A DNA stretch of 64,000 nucleotides, from positions 682,001-746,000 of the forward strand of contig NZ_FSRU01000003.1 in assembly GCF_900142845.1 (NCBI RefSeq). The letters are read 5' to 3'. Every line of letters starts with the position of its first letter. Position 1 is the first letter of the stretch. Position numbers and translations under genes: made by a program. The notes under the pieces were generated by a model. That model was not told where the DNA came from. It ran no database searches and saw only the letters and a list, made by a program, of their open reading frames with translations. Source of the stretch: Paraburkholderia phenazinium (GTDB lineage Bacteria; Pseudomonadota; Gammaproteobacteria; Burkholderiales; Burkholderiaceae). Positions 36,118 to 45,527 of this stretch are shown here, piece after piece.

Positions 36118-37401
36118 ATGTCCTTCGATTTTTTCATCCCCTGCCCTCGCGGCCTGGAAGCCGCGTTGGCGGCCGAGCTCGCCGAAATCGCCGCGCGCCA
36201 CCTGAATGGTGCGCCGTTCACCGCGGGCGCGCAGGTCCCAGGCGGAGTGCATTTCCGCGGCGGCTGGGCAGCCGGCATGGCGGCCAATCTGCATTCGCGC
36301 ATTGCCAGCCGTGTGCTGCTGAAAATCGCCCACCGGCCGTATCGCAGCGAACAGGACATCTACGCACTCGCGCTCGAACAGCGCTGGGAGCAATGGTTCT
36401 CCGCGCGTGAAACGCTGCGCGTCGACGTCACGGCCATCAAGTCGCCGCTGCGCAGCCTCGAATTCGCCACGCTGCGCGTCAAGGATGCAATCTGCGACCG
36501 TCTGCGCGAAGTGAGCGGCGACCGTCCCAACATCGACACCAGCGCGCCCGATGTGCGCGTCTTTGTCTTCCTCACCGCCACCGATTGCACGCTGTACCTC
36601 GACACGTCCGGCGAGCCGCTCTTCAAGCGCGGCTGGCGCCTCGACAAGGGCGCTGCGCCGCTGCGCGAGAACCTCGCGGCAGGCATCCTGCGCCTGACCG
36701 GCTGGACGGCCGGCACGCCCCTGTACGACCCGATGTGCGGCAGCGGCACGTTCCTCGCGGAAGCCGCGCAAGTAGCGCTGAATATCGCGCCGGGTGCGGA
36801 GCGCCGCTTCGGCTTCGAGAAGCTCAAGCAATACGAAGCCAAAACCTGGCAGACGCTGAAAGCGGCTGCTCTGGACGCCAAGCACGCCGCCCGGACGTCG
36901 CGCGCCGATCTGCAGATTTTCGGCAGCGACATTTCCGGCGACATGCTGATCAAGGCACGCGCCAACTTCGAGCGCGCGGGTTTGTCTTCGGTCTCGCTCA
37001 AACAGGTCGATGCACGCGGCATGGCGCCGCCGTCGTCGGAGCCGGGCATCCTCGTCGCCAATCCGCCGTATGGCGAGCGGATCGAAGTACGTGGCCGCAA
37101 CGCGCGTGGCGAGCTGCGCGAGACGCGTGAAAACCGCGAGGACGACAGCTTCCGCCGCGCCCAGGAAGAGGCGCCGGACAGCGAATTCTTCAAGTCGCTC
37201 GGCGATGCGTTGAAGCAGCGCTTCACCGGCTGGCACGCGTTCATCCTGACGTCGGATCGCAAGCTGCCCGGTCAGTTGCGGCTGCGCGAATCGACCAAGA
37301 CGCCGCTCTTCAACGGCGCGCTCGAATGCCGGCTGTTCCGCTTCGATCTGATCGCCGGCAGCGTCAGGCAACGCCCGGCAAACGATACGCCGGCGGCTTG
37401 A
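36118..37401 (+). CDS. rlmL: RlmL-type THUMP domain RNA guanine-N2 methyltransferase
   Basis: A 427-residue SAM-dependent RNA methyltransferase. N-terminal THUMP RNA-binding region (about 45-160: LRVDVTAIKSPLRSLEFATLRVKDAICDRL), then LYLDTSGEPLFKRGWR, SAM-binding DPMCGSGTFLAEAA and the catalytic NPPY motif in LVANPPYGERIEVR. It corresponds to the N-terminal half of E. coli RlmKL (702 aa) and lacks the RlmK part, as in many betaproteobacteria. Expected product: m2G at position 2445 of 23S rRNA. A TACAAT box at 36081-36086 may be its promoter. Confidence 0.88.
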   Translation: MSFDFFIPCPRGLEAALAAELAEIAARHLNGAPFTAGAQVPGGVHFRGGWAAGMAANLHSRIASRVLLKIAHRPYRSEQDIYALALEQRWEQWFSARETLRVDVTAIKSPLRSLEFATLRVKDAICDRLREVSGDRPNIDTSAPDVRVFVFLTATDCTLYLDTSGEPLFKRGWRLDKGAAPLRENLAAGILRLTGWTAGTPLYDPMCGSGTFLAEAAQVALNIAPGAERRFGFEKLKQYEAKTWQTLKAAALDAKHAARTSRADLQIFGSDISGDMLIKARANFERAGLSSVSLKQVDARGMAPPSSEPGILVANPPYGERIEVRGRNARGELRETRENREDDSFRRAQEEAPDSEFFKSLGDALKQRFTGWHAFILTSDRKLPGQLRLRESTKTPLFNGALECRLFRFDLIAGSVRQRPANDTPAA

Positions 37402-37429
37402 TATAACCGGGTCGCACGTGAGTTGATTG

Positions 37430-37462
37430 AAAGGCTGCGGATATCATGTCCGCAGCCTTTTT
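37430..37462 (+). terminator. Intrinsic terminator of rlmL
   Basis: An 11-bp stem AAAGGCTGCGG / CCGCAGCCTTT (37430-37440, 37450-37460), 9-nt loop, followed by TTTTT, 29 bases past the stop. Confidence 0.88.
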
Positions 37463-37591
37463 CATTGCGCAGGCCAATCGGGCGATGTGCCGCCGCCCGC
37501 ATCCGGACAAACGCTTCGCGCCATCTCGCGGCGCGCCAAAACCTTCGGTTCCAGCAACACCTCGCTTCAAAGTCATTCCAGCGGGAGCGAA

Positions 37592-37619
37592 GGCTACTGA
37601 CAGAACGCTGTCAGTAGCC
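37592..37619. promoter_or_regulatory. Perfect 12-bp inverted repeat upstream of the VOC gene
   Basis: GGCTACTGACAG and CTGTCAGTAGCC (37592-37603, 37608-37619) flank a tetraloop AACG. No T run follows, so it is not an obvious terminator. It lies 110 bases before the VOC gene in an otherwise empty gap (37463-37728) and may be an operator, for example for the adjacent YafY-type regulator, or an mRNA hairpin. Confidence 0.6.
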
Positions 37620-37728
37620 CCGCCGCACACTCCTGATCACGCCATCCGGCGCATCGCAAGGGCCAACCGGGGCCAACCCGGGACGACCTGGACAACCCAG
37701 GCCACCCCACCGCCCCAAGGAGAGTGTC

Positions 37729-38115
37729 ATGTCAGCAGCCGCCACCCACATCATTTCCTGGTTCGAGATTCCCGCCACCGACTTCGAGCGCGCCGTGCGT
37801 TTCTACGAGACCGCGTTCGCCACCACGCTGCGGCGTGAAAACGTCGGCGGCCAGCCGATCGGGATCTTCCCGTACACCGAACCGGCCACCGGCGGCTGCG
37901 TCATCCACAGCCCCACGCTCAAGCCTTCCACCGATGGTGTGATGGTCTATCTGAACGCCGGCCCGAGCGTCGATGCTGTGCTGGCCCGCGTCGAGAAAGC
38001 CGGCGGCAAGGTGCAAGGGCCTGTCATCGAGCTGCCGCAGGATATCGGCTATATCGGCTTCTTCACCGATACCGAAGGCAATCGCATCGGACTGCATTCG
38101 CCGAAGCATGATTGA
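37729..38115 (+). CDS. VOC family (glyoxalase/bleomycin-resistance fold) protein
   Basis: A 128-residue vicinal-oxygen-chelate protein: ISWFEIPATDFERAVRFYETAF, GVMVYLNAGPSVDAVLARVEKAGGKV and IGYIGFFTDTEGNRIGLHSPK. It has the paired beta-alpha-beta-beta-beta modules and probable metal ligands typical of the YycE/PhnB-like group. Strong ribosome site AAGGAGAG 6 bases upstream. Substrate unknown. It is followed at 60 bp by a YafY/WYL regulator, a common pairing that suggests the regulator controls it. Confidence 0.88.
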   Translation: MSAAATHIISWFEIPATDFERAVRFYETAFATTLRRENVGGQPIGIFPYTEPATGGCVIHSPTLKPSTDGVMVYLNAGPSVDAVLARVEKAGGKVQGPVIELPQDIGYIGFFTDTEGNRIGLHSPKHD

Positions 38116-38175
38116 CGGCATCGCACAGCGCTATGATCGCGGGACCGCCCCGCTCCCTTCCATAAGACGCCCACG

Positions 38176-38862
38176 ATGACGCGCCGTGCCGACCGCCTGT
38201 TCCAGATCGCCGAGCTGCTGCGCGGCCGGCGTCTGACGACCGCGCAGCAGCTTGCCGACTGGCTGCATATCTCGCCGCGCACCGTCTATCGGGACGTGCG
38301 CGATCTGCAGTTGTCGGGGGTGCCGATCGAAGGGGAAGCGGGGATCGGCTACCGTCTGAACCGCTCGGCGAGCCTGCCGCCGCTCACCTTCACCGTCGAC
38401 GAACTGGCCGCGCTCGCCGCCGGCGCACGCATGCTGGAAACCTGGGGCGGCGCGAGCTTCGCAAAGGGCGCGCGCGGCGCACTGGCGAAGATCGCCTCGA
38501 CCATGCCCGCCGACAAGCGCGCAACCCTCGACCGTCTGCCGATCTTCGCGCCGTCGTTTCACATCAAGGGCGAGTTCGCGGAGAAAGTCGATGCGCTGCA
38601 TCTGGCCATCGACGGCAAGCGGGTCGTCAGCTTTGCGTATCGCGACCGCAAAGGCGCGCACACGGAGCGGCGCGTCTGGCCGCTCGGGCTGTTTTATTGG
38701 GGGGCGCGCTGGACCATCGGCGCGTGGTGCGAACTGCGCGGCGACTTCCGCAATTTCGACGTCGAAGAGATTCGCGAGTTGCTGGTACTCGAGCCGTTCC
38801 CCGATATGGAGGGCAGACGACTCGCGGATTTTCTCAGGCACGTCGAGGTGAAACAGCGCTGA
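38176..38862 (+). CDS. YafY family transcriptional regulator (HTH + WYL domain)
   Basis: A 228-residue regulator. N-terminal DeoR/HTH_11-like domain: [40 protein letters not shown]. The C-terminal WYL ligand-sensing domain (about residues 130-210) contains VVSFAYRDRKGAHTERRVWPLGLFYWGARWTIGAWCELR. WYL regulators often bind small molecules or nucleic acids. It lies directly after the VOC gene, so local regulation of that gene is inferred. Confidence 0.9.
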   Translation: MTRRADRLFQIAELLRGRRLTTAQQLADWLHISPRTVYRDVRDLQLSGVPIEGEAGIGYRLNRSASLPPLTFTVDELAALAAGARMLETWGGASFAKGARGALAKIASTMPADKRATLDRLPIFAPSFHIKGEFAEKVDALHLAIDGKRVVSFAYRDRKGAHTERRVWPLGLFYWGARWTIGAWCELRGDFRNFDVEEIRELLVLEPFPDMEGRRLADFLRHVEVKQR

Positions 38863-38874
38863 GGTCAGGACATC

Positions 38875-38903
38875 TCGGGGCCACGCCCTACGCGCGGCCC
38901 CGA
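38875..38903. terminator. Hairpin between the yafY-like gene and pntB
   Basis: TCGGGGCC / GGCCCCGA (38875-38882, 38896-38903) forms an 8-bp stem in the 49-bp convergent gap. No T run; probably a bidirectional, factor-assisted terminator. Confidence 0.5.
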
Positions 38904-38911
38904 AGCCATCC

Positions 38912-40366
38912 TCACTCGACCGACTTCACCATATCCTCGATCACCTTCTTCGCATCGCCGAAGACCATCATGGTCTTGTCCATGTAGAACAGATCGTTGT
39001 CGAGACCCGCGTAGCCGGCCGCCATGGAACGCTTGTTGACGATCACCGTGCGCGCCTTGTACGCCTCGATGATCGGCATGCCTGCAATCGGCGACTTCGG
39101 ATCGTTCTTGGCCGCCGGATTCACCACGTCGTTCGCACCGAGCACCAGCACGACATCGGTCTGGCCGAACTCGTTGTTGATGTCGTCCATCTCGTACACG
39201 AGGTCGTACGGCACCTCGGCTTCCGCCAGCAGCACGTTCATGTGGCCCGGCATGCGCCCCGCCACCGGATGAATCGCGTAGCGCACATCGATGCCCTTCT
39301 CGATCAGCTTGTCGGTGAGCTCCTTCAGCGCATGCTGTGCGCGGGCCACGGCGAGACCGTACCCCGGCACGATCACCACGGTCTCGGCATTGCCCAGCAT
39401 GAACGACGCATCCTCGGCCGAGCCCGACTTGACCGGCCGCTGCTCCTGCGCGCCGCCCGCGGCCGCCGCGCCCGGTTCGGCGCCAAAGCCGCCCAGCAGC
39501 ACGTTGAAGAACGAGCGGTTCATCGCGTGGCACATGATGTACGACAGAATCGCACCGGACGAGCCCACCAGCGAGCCGGCGATGATCAGCATCGGATTGT
39601 TCAGCGAGAAGCCGATGCCCGCCGCCGCCCAGCCCGAGTACGAGTTGAGCATCGATACGACCACCGGCATATCCGCGCCGCCGATCGGAATGATGATCAG
39701 TACCCCGAGCGCAAACGCGATCAGCGTCATGATGATGAACGGCAGCCATGCTTGCGTGAGAAAGAAGATCACGCCGAAGCCGAGCATGCCGATCGCCAGC
39801 ATCAGGTTGATCAGATGCTGGCCCGGATACACCACCGGCGCGCCCTGAAACAGGCGGAACTTGTACTTGCCCGAGAGCTTGCCGAACGCGATCACCGAAC
39901 CGGAGAAGGTGATCGCCCCGACGAAGGTGCCGATAAAGAGCTCAATCCGGTTGCCGTACGGCAGAAACCCCGGGATCGGATTGTCCGGATCGACGAGGCC
40001 GAACGCCGACGGCTCCGACACCACCGCATAGGCAATGCACACGGCCGCAAGACCGATCAGCGAGTGCATGGCGGCGACCAGTTCCGGCATCTTGGTCATC
40101 TCGACGCGCGCGGCGACGAACGCCCCGATCGCCCCGCCGACCACCAGCGCCGCGAACAGGAGCCCAAGGCCAAGCCCGAGATTCGAGCCGAGCCCGGCGG
40201 CCTGCTTGAGGATCAGCGCGATGGTGGTGAGGATCGCAATCGCCATCCCGGCCATGCCGAACGTATTGCCGATGCGCGCCGTCTTCGGATTCGAGAGCCC
40301 TTTGAGCGCCTGAATGAAGCAGACCGAAGCAACGAGATAAAGCAGCGTGACGACGTTCAGACTCAT
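38912..40366 (-). CDS. pntB: NAD(P) transhydrogenase subunit beta
   Basis: A 484-residue PntB. About nine membrane helices in the first 260 residues form the proton channel half, and the C-terminal domain III binds NADP(H): [21 protein letters not shown] (Rossmann GYGLAV), [38 protein letters not shown] and [19 protein letters not shown]. The complex couples proton entry to hydride transfer from NADH to NADP+. The ATG overlaps the pntAB stop (ATGA). Confidence 0.96.
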   Translation of the reverse strand: MSLNVVTLLYLVASVCFIQALKGLSNPKTARIGNTFGMAGMAIAILTTIALILKQAAGLGSNLGLGLGLLFAALVVGGAIGAFVAARVEMTKMPELVAAMHSLIGLAAVCIAYAVVSEPSAFGLVDPDNPIPGFLPYGNRIELFIGTFVGAITFSGSVIAFGKLSGKYKFRLFQGAPVVYPGQHLINLMLAIGMLGFGVIFFLTQAWLPFIIMTLIAFALGVLIIIPIGGADMPVVVSMLNSYSGWAAAGIGFSLNNPMLIIAGSLVGSSGAILSYIMCHAMNRSFFNVLLGGFGAEPGAAAAGGAQEQRPVKSGSAEDASFMLGNAETVVIVPGYGLAVARAQHALKELTDKLIEKGIDVRYAIHPVAGRMPGHMNVLLAEAEVPYDLVYEMDDINNEFGQTDVVLVLGANDVVNPAAKNDPKSPIAGMPIIEAYKARTVIVNKRSMAAGYAGLDNDLFYMDKTMMVFGDAKKVIEDMVKSVE

Positions 40367-40704
40367 TGCTTGCCCCCTTCAATGCGCGCCGCACCGGCAG
40401 CGGGAAGCTTCTTCGGCTCTTTCTTCTTGAACATCTCCAGCATTCGCCTCGTGACGAGGAAGCCGCCGAACACGTTGACCGCGGCCAGCGCCACCGCCAG
40501 CGTGCCGAAGAACTTGCCCGTATCGCCGACCGTCAGGCCGGCGGCCAGCATCGCGCCCACAATGACGATCGCCGAGATCGCGTTGGTCACGGCCATCAGC
40601 GGTGTATGCAGCGCCGGCGTGACGTTCCAGACCACGTGGTAGCCGACGTAAATCGCCAGGATGAAGATGATCAGGTTGATGACGGTATGGTTGATGACTT
40701 CCAT
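40363..40704 (-). CDS. pntAB: NAD(P) transhydrogenase subunit alpha, part 2 (membrane)
   Basis: A 113-residue membrane part of the alpha subunit with three helices: [41 protein letters not shown] and [25 protein letters not shown]. In E. coli this is fused to the soluble PntA domain; here it is a separate gene, as in Rhodospirillum. It lies between pntAA and pntB, with 11 bp upstream and a 4-base overlap downstream. Confidence 0.94.
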   Translation of the reverse strand: MEVINHTVINLIIFILAIYVGYHVVWNVTPALHTPLMAVTNAISAIVIVGAMLAAGLTVGDTGKFFGTLAVALAAVNVFGGFLVTRRMLEMFKKKEPKKLPAAGAARIEGGKQ

Positions 40705-40715
40705 TGCCGGTGTCC

Positions 40716-41858
40716 TTATGCCTTGCGCGTGACTGCGCCGTCACGGGCCAGCAGCGTGGCCGCGACGATGTCGTCCGCGAGATCGATGTTGAGTGCGCCT
40801 TCCTTGTCGATGATCAGCTTCAGGAAGTCGAGCAGGTTGCGGGCGTAGAGCGAGGACGCATCGGCGGCCACCATCGACGCCAGGTTCGTAAAGCCCACGA
40901 TCTGCACGCCATTTTTGACCACGATCTTGTCCGGCTCGGTCAGCGGACAGTTGCCGCCGCGCCGCCCTTCGTACTCGGGGCCGCGGCCCGCGGCCAGATC
41001 GATCAGCACCGAGCCGGGTTTCATGGCCTGCACGGTGTCGACGGAGATCAGCGTCGGTGCGGGACGGCCCGGAATCAGCGCGGTCGAAATCACGATATCG
41101 GCCTGTTTGGCGCGTTCGTGGACCAGCGCGCCCTGGCGTTGCAACCAGCTTGGCGGCATCGGTTTTGCGTAGCCGCCGACGCCTTGCGCGGCCTCGCGTT
41201 CCTCGTCGGTCTCGTACGACACCTCGAGAAACTTGGCGCCCAGCGACTCGATCTGCTCTTTCACCGCCGGTCGCACGTCCGAGGCCTCGATCACGGCGCC
41301 GAGGCGCTTGGCGGTCGCGATCGCCTGCAAGCCCGCCACGCCGGCGCCGAGTATCAGCACGCGCGCCGCTTTCACGGTGCCGGCTGCCGTCATCAGCATC
41401 GGCATGAAGCGCGGGTAGAGGTCGGCGGCGAGCAGCACAGCCTTGTAGCCGGCAATGTTGGCCTGCGACGACAGCACGTCGAGACTTTGCGCGCGGGTCG
41501 TGCGCGGCGCGGCTTCCAGCGCGAACGCCGTGACGCCGGCCGCGGCGAGCTGCGCCGCGTTGTCGGCATTGAAAGGATCGAGCATGCCGACCAGCACCGC
41601 GCCGCGTTTCAGGTGCGGCAATTCGGCTTCGGTCGGGGACTGGACTTTGAGAACGAGATCGGCGCCGAATGCGGTCGCGGCGTCGACGATCTCCGCGCCG
41701 ACCGCGCTAAAAGCCTCGTCGGGGAAGCTGGCGCCGGTTCCGGCACCGCTCTGGATCGTGACCCGGTGGCCCTGCGATACGTATTTCTTGACCGTCTCGG
41801 GGGTGGCGGCAACGCGTGACTCGTGCGCTCGCGTCTCGGCTGGCACTCCGATGTGCAT
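40716..41858 (-). CDS. pntAA: NAD(P) transhydrogenase subunit alpha, part 1 (NAD-binding)
   Basis: A 380-residue soluble NAD(H)-binding domain [27 protein letters not shown], then the Rossmann segment [41 protein letters not shown] and the mobile-loop region. Related to alanine dehydrogenase. Start at 41858 rests on homology and AGGAG just upstream. First gene of pntAA-pntAB-pntB. The promoter must lie in the divergent gap with nudJ (41859-42078), where no operator is obvious. Confidence 0.95.
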   Translation of the reverse strand: MHIGVPAETRAHESRVAATPETVKKYVSQGHRVTIQSGAGTGASFPDEAFSAVGAEIVDAATAFGADLVLKVQSPTEAELPHLKRGAVLVGMLDPFNADNAAQLAAAGVTAFALEAAPRTTRAQSLDVLSSQANIAGYKAVLLAADLYPRFMPMLMTAAGTVKAARVLILGAGVAGLQAIATAKRLGAVIEASDVRPAVKEQIESLGAKFLEVSYETDEEREAAQGVGGYAKPMPPSWLQRQGALVHERAKQADIVISTALIPGRPAPTLISVDTVQAMKPGSVLIDLAAGRGPEYEGRRGGNCPLTEPDKIVVKNGVQIVGFTNLASMVAADASSLYARNLLDFLKLIIDKEGALNIDLADDIVAATLLARDGAVTRKA

Positions 41859-42078
41859 CTTTGACTCCTCCTCGGCCTTGCTGTTATTACGACAGAGCTG
41901 CCGACGAGGGACGCCGGCTTGCAATTGCAACGGCTACGACGCCACTTTAACCGAAACCGGGGGGCGCACCGAAATCAGGGACAATCCGGGGGGCCGGCGG
42001 GAGCCGCACGGGTCCGCAGTGGCGCCCGAACCGCCGCTTCCCGGCAGCCAGCCGCCATAGACGGTAAAATACCGCCCC

Positions 42079-42579
42079 ATGAATCCCGAAACCTGGGCTG
42101 CGCACGTCACCGTGGCCGCCATCGTCGAGCGCGACGGACGCTTTCTCCTCGTCGAGGAGCACACGGACCACGGGCTGCGTCTGAACCAGCCCGCCGGCCA
42201 TCTGGAAGCGGGCGAAACGCTCGCCGAGGCGGTCGTGCGCGAAACGCTCGAAGAATCCGCGCATCCGTTCACGCCCGAGGCGCTGGTGGGCGTCTACATG
42301 ACGCATTTCGAGCGCCCGGCCGCAGCCGGCGTCACCTATCTGCGCTTCACGTATTGCGGCAGCGTCGGCGAGGCCGAGGCTCACCGCGCGCTCGATCCCG
42401 ATATCGTCCGCACGCTGTGGATGAGCGCCGACGAGTTGCGCGCCTGTCCCGAGCGGCATCGCACGCCGCTCGTGATGCGCTGTATCGACGATTACCTCGC
42501 AGGCCGGCGTTTCCCGCTCGACTTCGTGCATACGCATTCGGTCGGGCCCACCCGATCAAGCAAGTCAGGCAACCCATGA
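42079..42579 (+). CDS. nudJ: Nudix phosphohydrolase NudJ
   Basis: A 166-residue Nudix hydrolase of the NudJ (YmfB) type, which removes phosphate from nucleoside di/triphosphates and thiamine pyrophosphate intermediates. The Nudix box is [20 protein letters not shown] followed by SAH: the usual final Gly of REUxEExG is Ser. It overlaps mnmA by 4 bases (ATGA), and nudJ-mnmA is a conserved pair also in E. coli. A TAAAAT box at 42065-42070 lies only 9 bases before the ATG and no SD is visible, so the mRNA may be nearly leaderless. Confidence 0.92.
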   Translation: MNPETWAAHVTVAAIVERDGRFLLVEEHTDHGLRLNQPAGHLEAGETLAEAVVRETLEESAHPFTPEALVGVYMTHFERPAAAGVTYLRFTYCGSVGEAEAHRALDPDIVRTLWMSADELRACPERHRTPLVMRCIDDYLAGRRFPLDFVHTHSVGPTRSSKSGNP

Positions 42580-43721
42580 GCAAGCAGAAAGTCGTAGTAG
42601 GCATGTCGGGCGGCGTCGATTCGTCGGTCACCGCATGGCTGCTCAAAGAGCAAGGTTACGACGTCGTCGGTCTCTTCATGAAGAACTGGGAAGACGACGA
42701 CGACGGCGAGTACTGCTCGACGCGGCAGGACTGGATCGACGTCGTTTCGGTGGCCGATCTGATCGGCATCGACGTGGAAGCGGTCAACTTCGCCGCCGAA
42801 TACAAAGACCGCGTGTTCGCCGAATTCCTGCGCGAATACTCGGCCGGCCGCACGCCGAATCCGGACGTGCTGTGCAACGCCGAAATCAAGTTCAAGGCCT
42901 TCCTCGACCACGCCATGTCGCTCGGCGCGGAAACCATCGCGACCGGCCACTATGCGCGCGTGCGCGAGGTCGAAGGCCGCTTCGAACTGCTGAAGGCACT
43001 GGACCATACGAAGGATCAGTCGTACTTCCTGCACCGCCTCAATCAGGCGCAGTTGTCGAAGACGATGTTTCCGCTCGGCGAAATCCCCAAGACGAAAGTG
43101 CGCGAGATCGCCGAGCAGATCGGCCTGCCGAACGCGAAGAAAAAAGATTCGACCGGCATCTGCTTTATCGGCGAGCGGCCGTTCCGCGATTTTCTGAACC
43201 GCTACCTGCCCACCAAGCCGGGTCCGATGAAAACCACCGACGGCAAGGTGGTCGGCGAGCATATCGGCCTCGCGTTTTACACGTTCGGCCAGCGCAAGGG
43301 CATTGGGCTCGGCGGCAGCAAGGAAGGCAGCGGCGAGCCGTGGTTCGTGGCCGGCAAGGAGATTGCGTCGAACACGCTGTATGTTGCCCAGGGCCACGAT
43401 CATTCATGGCTGCTGAGCCACACGCTGAGCGCGGGCAATACCAGTTGGGTAGCCGGCCGCTCACCCGCCGAAGACTTCGCCTGCGGCGCGAAAACGCGCT
43501 ACCGGCAAGCCGACGCGGCCTGCACGTTCAGCACGGCGGGCGAGGCGGACGGCCACTTCGCGCTCAATTTCGCCGACGCGCAATGGGCTGTCACACCAGG
43601 GCAATCGGCCGTGCTCTACGATGGCGAGATCTGCCTGGGCGGCGGCATCATCGAACATGCGGTGACCGCGCAGCCGGCCGTGCGGCAGCCGCAGACCGCT
43701 GTGCTGCTCACCGCGCGATAA
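42576..43721 (+). CDS. mnmA: tRNA-specific 2-thiouridylase
   Basis: A 381-residue MnmA, which thiolates U34 of Lys, Glu and Gln tRNAs using persulfide sulfur from TusE. The PP-loop is [20 protein letters not shown] near the N-terminus; the catalytic Cys pair lies in [12 protein letters not shown] (about residue 108) and [13 protein letters not shown] (about 207). GHYARV and [14 protein letters not shown] are family signatures. Start at 42576 is fixed by similarity; longer upstream frames are not real. Confidence 0.96.
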   Translation: MSKQKVVVGMSGGVDSSVTAWLLKEQGYDVVGLFMKNWEDDDDGEYCSTRQDWIDVVSVADLIGIDVEAVNFAAEYKDRVFAEFLREYSAGRTPNPDVLCNAEIKFKAFLDHAMSLGAETIATGHYARVREVEGRFELLKALDHTKDQSYFLHRLNQAQLSKTMFPLGEIPKTKVREIAEQIGLPNAKKKDSTGICFIGERPFRDFLNRYLPTKPGPMKTTDGKVVGEHIGLAFYTFGQRKGIGLGGSKEGSGEPWFVAGKEIASNTLYVAQGHDHSWLLSHTLSAGNTSWVAGRSPAEDFACGAKTRYRQADAACTFSTAGEADGHFALNFADAQWAVTPGQSAVLYDGEICLGGGIIEHAVTAQPAVRQPQTAVLLTAR

Positions 43722-43791
43722 GTCGTGCGGTGAGCTGTGCAACGAGCAGTACAACAGGCAAAACGATAAGCGGCGCAGCAACATAACAATC

Positions 43792-43805
43792 AGCGGTTAA
43801 CCGCT
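43792..43805. promoter_or_regulatory. Perfect 14-bp palindrome upstream of the FMN-enzyme gene
   Basis: AGCGGTTAACCGCT is an exact palindrome with no loop, 18 bases before the ATG at 43824. With no loop it is more likely a dimeric-regulator operator than an RNA hairpin. The regulator is unknown. Confidence 0.5.
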
Positions 43806-43823
43806 CTCTGCAATGGAGTCCCC

Positions 43824-45434
43824 ATGTTTTCTCGACGTTACCTCGCCATGTGGTGTGCAGTTGTGCTGCTCGTTGCCTGCGCGGCGCTCGCCGCGGCACA
43901 TCATCTGTCGTGGTTCTGGATCATCGTCCCCGCATTGCTCGTCGCGCTCGGTCTGTTCGATCTGACCCAGGAACGCCATGCGATCCTGCGCAACTATCCG
44001 TTGTGGGGCCACTTCCGGTTCATGTTCGAATTCATCCGGCCTGAGATCCGCCAGTATTTCGTCGAAGACGACACCGACGAAAAGCCGTTCTCGCGCGCCC
44101 AGCGCAGCATCGTTTATCAGCGTGCGAAGAACGATGTCGACAGCCGCCCGTACGGCACCGAACTCGACGTCAAGGCGGTAGCGCACGAGTGGATCAGCCA
44201 CTCGCTCGCCCCCACCCAGCTCGACGGTCACGACTTCCGCGTGGTGGTCGGCCCGGACCGTGCGCAACCCTACTCGATGTCGATCTTCAACGTCTCGGCA
44301 ATGAGCTTCGGCTCGCTCTCGGCCAACGCCATCATGGCGCTCAACCTCGGCGCCAGGAAAGGCAACTTCGCGCACGACACGGGCGAAGGCTCGATGTCGA
44401 AGTATCACCGCGAGCATGGCGGCGACATCATCTGGGAAATTGCTTCGGGCTACTTCGGTTGTCGCAACGACGACGGCTCCTTCAATGCCGACAAGTTCGC
44501 CAGGCAGGCAAAAGAGCCGCAGGTGAAGATGATTGAAGTGAAGCTGTCGCAAGGCGCGAAGCCGGGTCACGGCGGCGTGCTGCCGGCGGCCAAGATCACG
44601 CCGGAAATCGCCGAGACGCGGGGCGTGCCGATGGGCCGCGACTGCATCTCGCCCGCCACGCACTCCGAATTCTCGACGCCGCGCGGCCTGCTCGAATTCG
44701 TCGAGCGCCTGCGCACGCTGTCCGGCGGCAAGCCGACCGGCTTCAAGCTGTGCATCGGCCATCCGTGGGAGTTCTTCGGCATCGCCAAAGCGATGCTGGA
44801 GACGGGCATCCTGCCGGACTTCATCGTCGTGGACGGCGCGGAAGGCGGCACGGGTGCCGCACCGCTCGAATTCACCGATCACGTCGGCGTGCCGCTGCAG
44901 GAAGGGCTGCTGCTGGTGCACAACACGCTGGTCGGCATCGGCTTGCGGCAGCGCATTCGCATCGGCGCAAGCGGCAAGATGATCACCGCCTTCGACATCA
45001 CCAAGACGCTCGCAATCGGCGCCGACTGGGTCAACTCGGCACGCGGCTTCATGTTCGCGGTGGGTTGCATCCAGGCGCAGACCTGCCACACGGGCCGCTG
45101 CCCGACCGGGGTTGCGACGCAAGATCCGGTGCGCCAGCGCGCACTGGTGGTGCTGGACAAGTCCGACCGGGTCCTCAACTTCCACCACAACACCTTGCAC
45201 GCACTGCAGGAAATCATCCAGGCCGCCGGTCTCAAGCATCCGGCCGAATTGCGCGCGCATCACATCGTGCGGCGGGTGTCGTCGCATGAGGTCAGCCTGA
45301 TGTCGGATCTGCTGAAGTACCTCGAACCGAACGATCTGCTGAACGGTAACTACCGCTACTCGCTGTACGAAAAGTGGTGGCCGGTGGCGAGCGCCGAGTC
45401 GTTTGCGCCGAAGGTGGAACTCGCGGCGACCTGA
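43824..45434 (+). CDS. Membrane-anchored FMN-binding glutamate synthase-like protein
   Basis: A 536-residue member of the GltB FMN-domain family. Two N-terminal membrane helices (YLAMWCAVVLLVACAALAAA and FWIIVPALLVALGLFDL, residues about 6-47) precede a TIM-barrel FMN domain: MSIFNVSAMSFGSLSANAIMAL, KPGHGGVLPAAKITPEIAETRG, DGAEGGTGAAPLEF and a Cys-rich end AVGCIQAQTCHTGRCPTG that matches the 3Fe-4S ligands of glutamate synthase. It lacks the glutaminase domain, so it is not a full glutamate synthase. The substrate is unknown, possibly a membrane-side ammonium- or quinone-linked reaction. Ribosome site GGAG at 43815-43818. Confidence 0.85.
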   Translation: MFSRRYLAMWCAVVLLVACAALAAAHHLSWFWIIVPALLVALGLFDLTQERHAILRNYPLWGHFRFMFEFIRPEIRQYFVEDDTDEKPFSRAQRSIVYQRAKNDVDSRPYGTELDVKAVAHEWISHSLAPTQLDGHDFRVVVGPDRAQPYSMSIFNVSAMSFGSLSANAIMALNLGARKGNFAHDTGEGSMSKYHREHGGDIIWEIASGYFGCRNDDGSFNADKFARQAKEPQVKMIEVKLSQGAKPGHGGVLPAAKITPEIAETRGVPMGRDCISPATHSEFSTPRGLLEFVERLRTLSGGKPTGFKLCIGHPWEFFGIAKAMLETGILPDFIVVDGAEGGTGAAPLEFTDHVGVPLQEGLLLVHNTLVGIGLRQRIRIGASGKMITAFDITKTLAIGADWVNSARGFMFAVGCIQAQTCHTGRCPTGVATQDPVRQRALVVLDKSDRVLNFHHNTLHALQEIIQAAGLKHPAELRAHHIVRRVSSHEVSLMSDLLKYLEPNDLLNGNYRYSLYEKWWPVASAESFAPKVELAAT

Positions 45435-45446
45435 CGCGCGGCTTGC

Positions 45447-45474
45447 GGACGGCGGCACGGCCTGGCCGCCGTCC
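45447..45474. terminator. GC-rich hairpin after the FMN-enzyme gene
   Basis: GGACGGCGGC / GCCGCCGTCC (45447-45456, 45465-45474) is a 10-bp perfect stem followed by a GTCC microsatellite (45471-45485). It lies between convergent genes; with no T run it may be a factor-dependent terminator. Confidence 0.5.
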
Positions 45475-45527
45475 GTCCGTCCGTCGTGCTCGCGCAGCCG
45501 CGCTCGGTCCACCGCTCAGCCTGCCGC

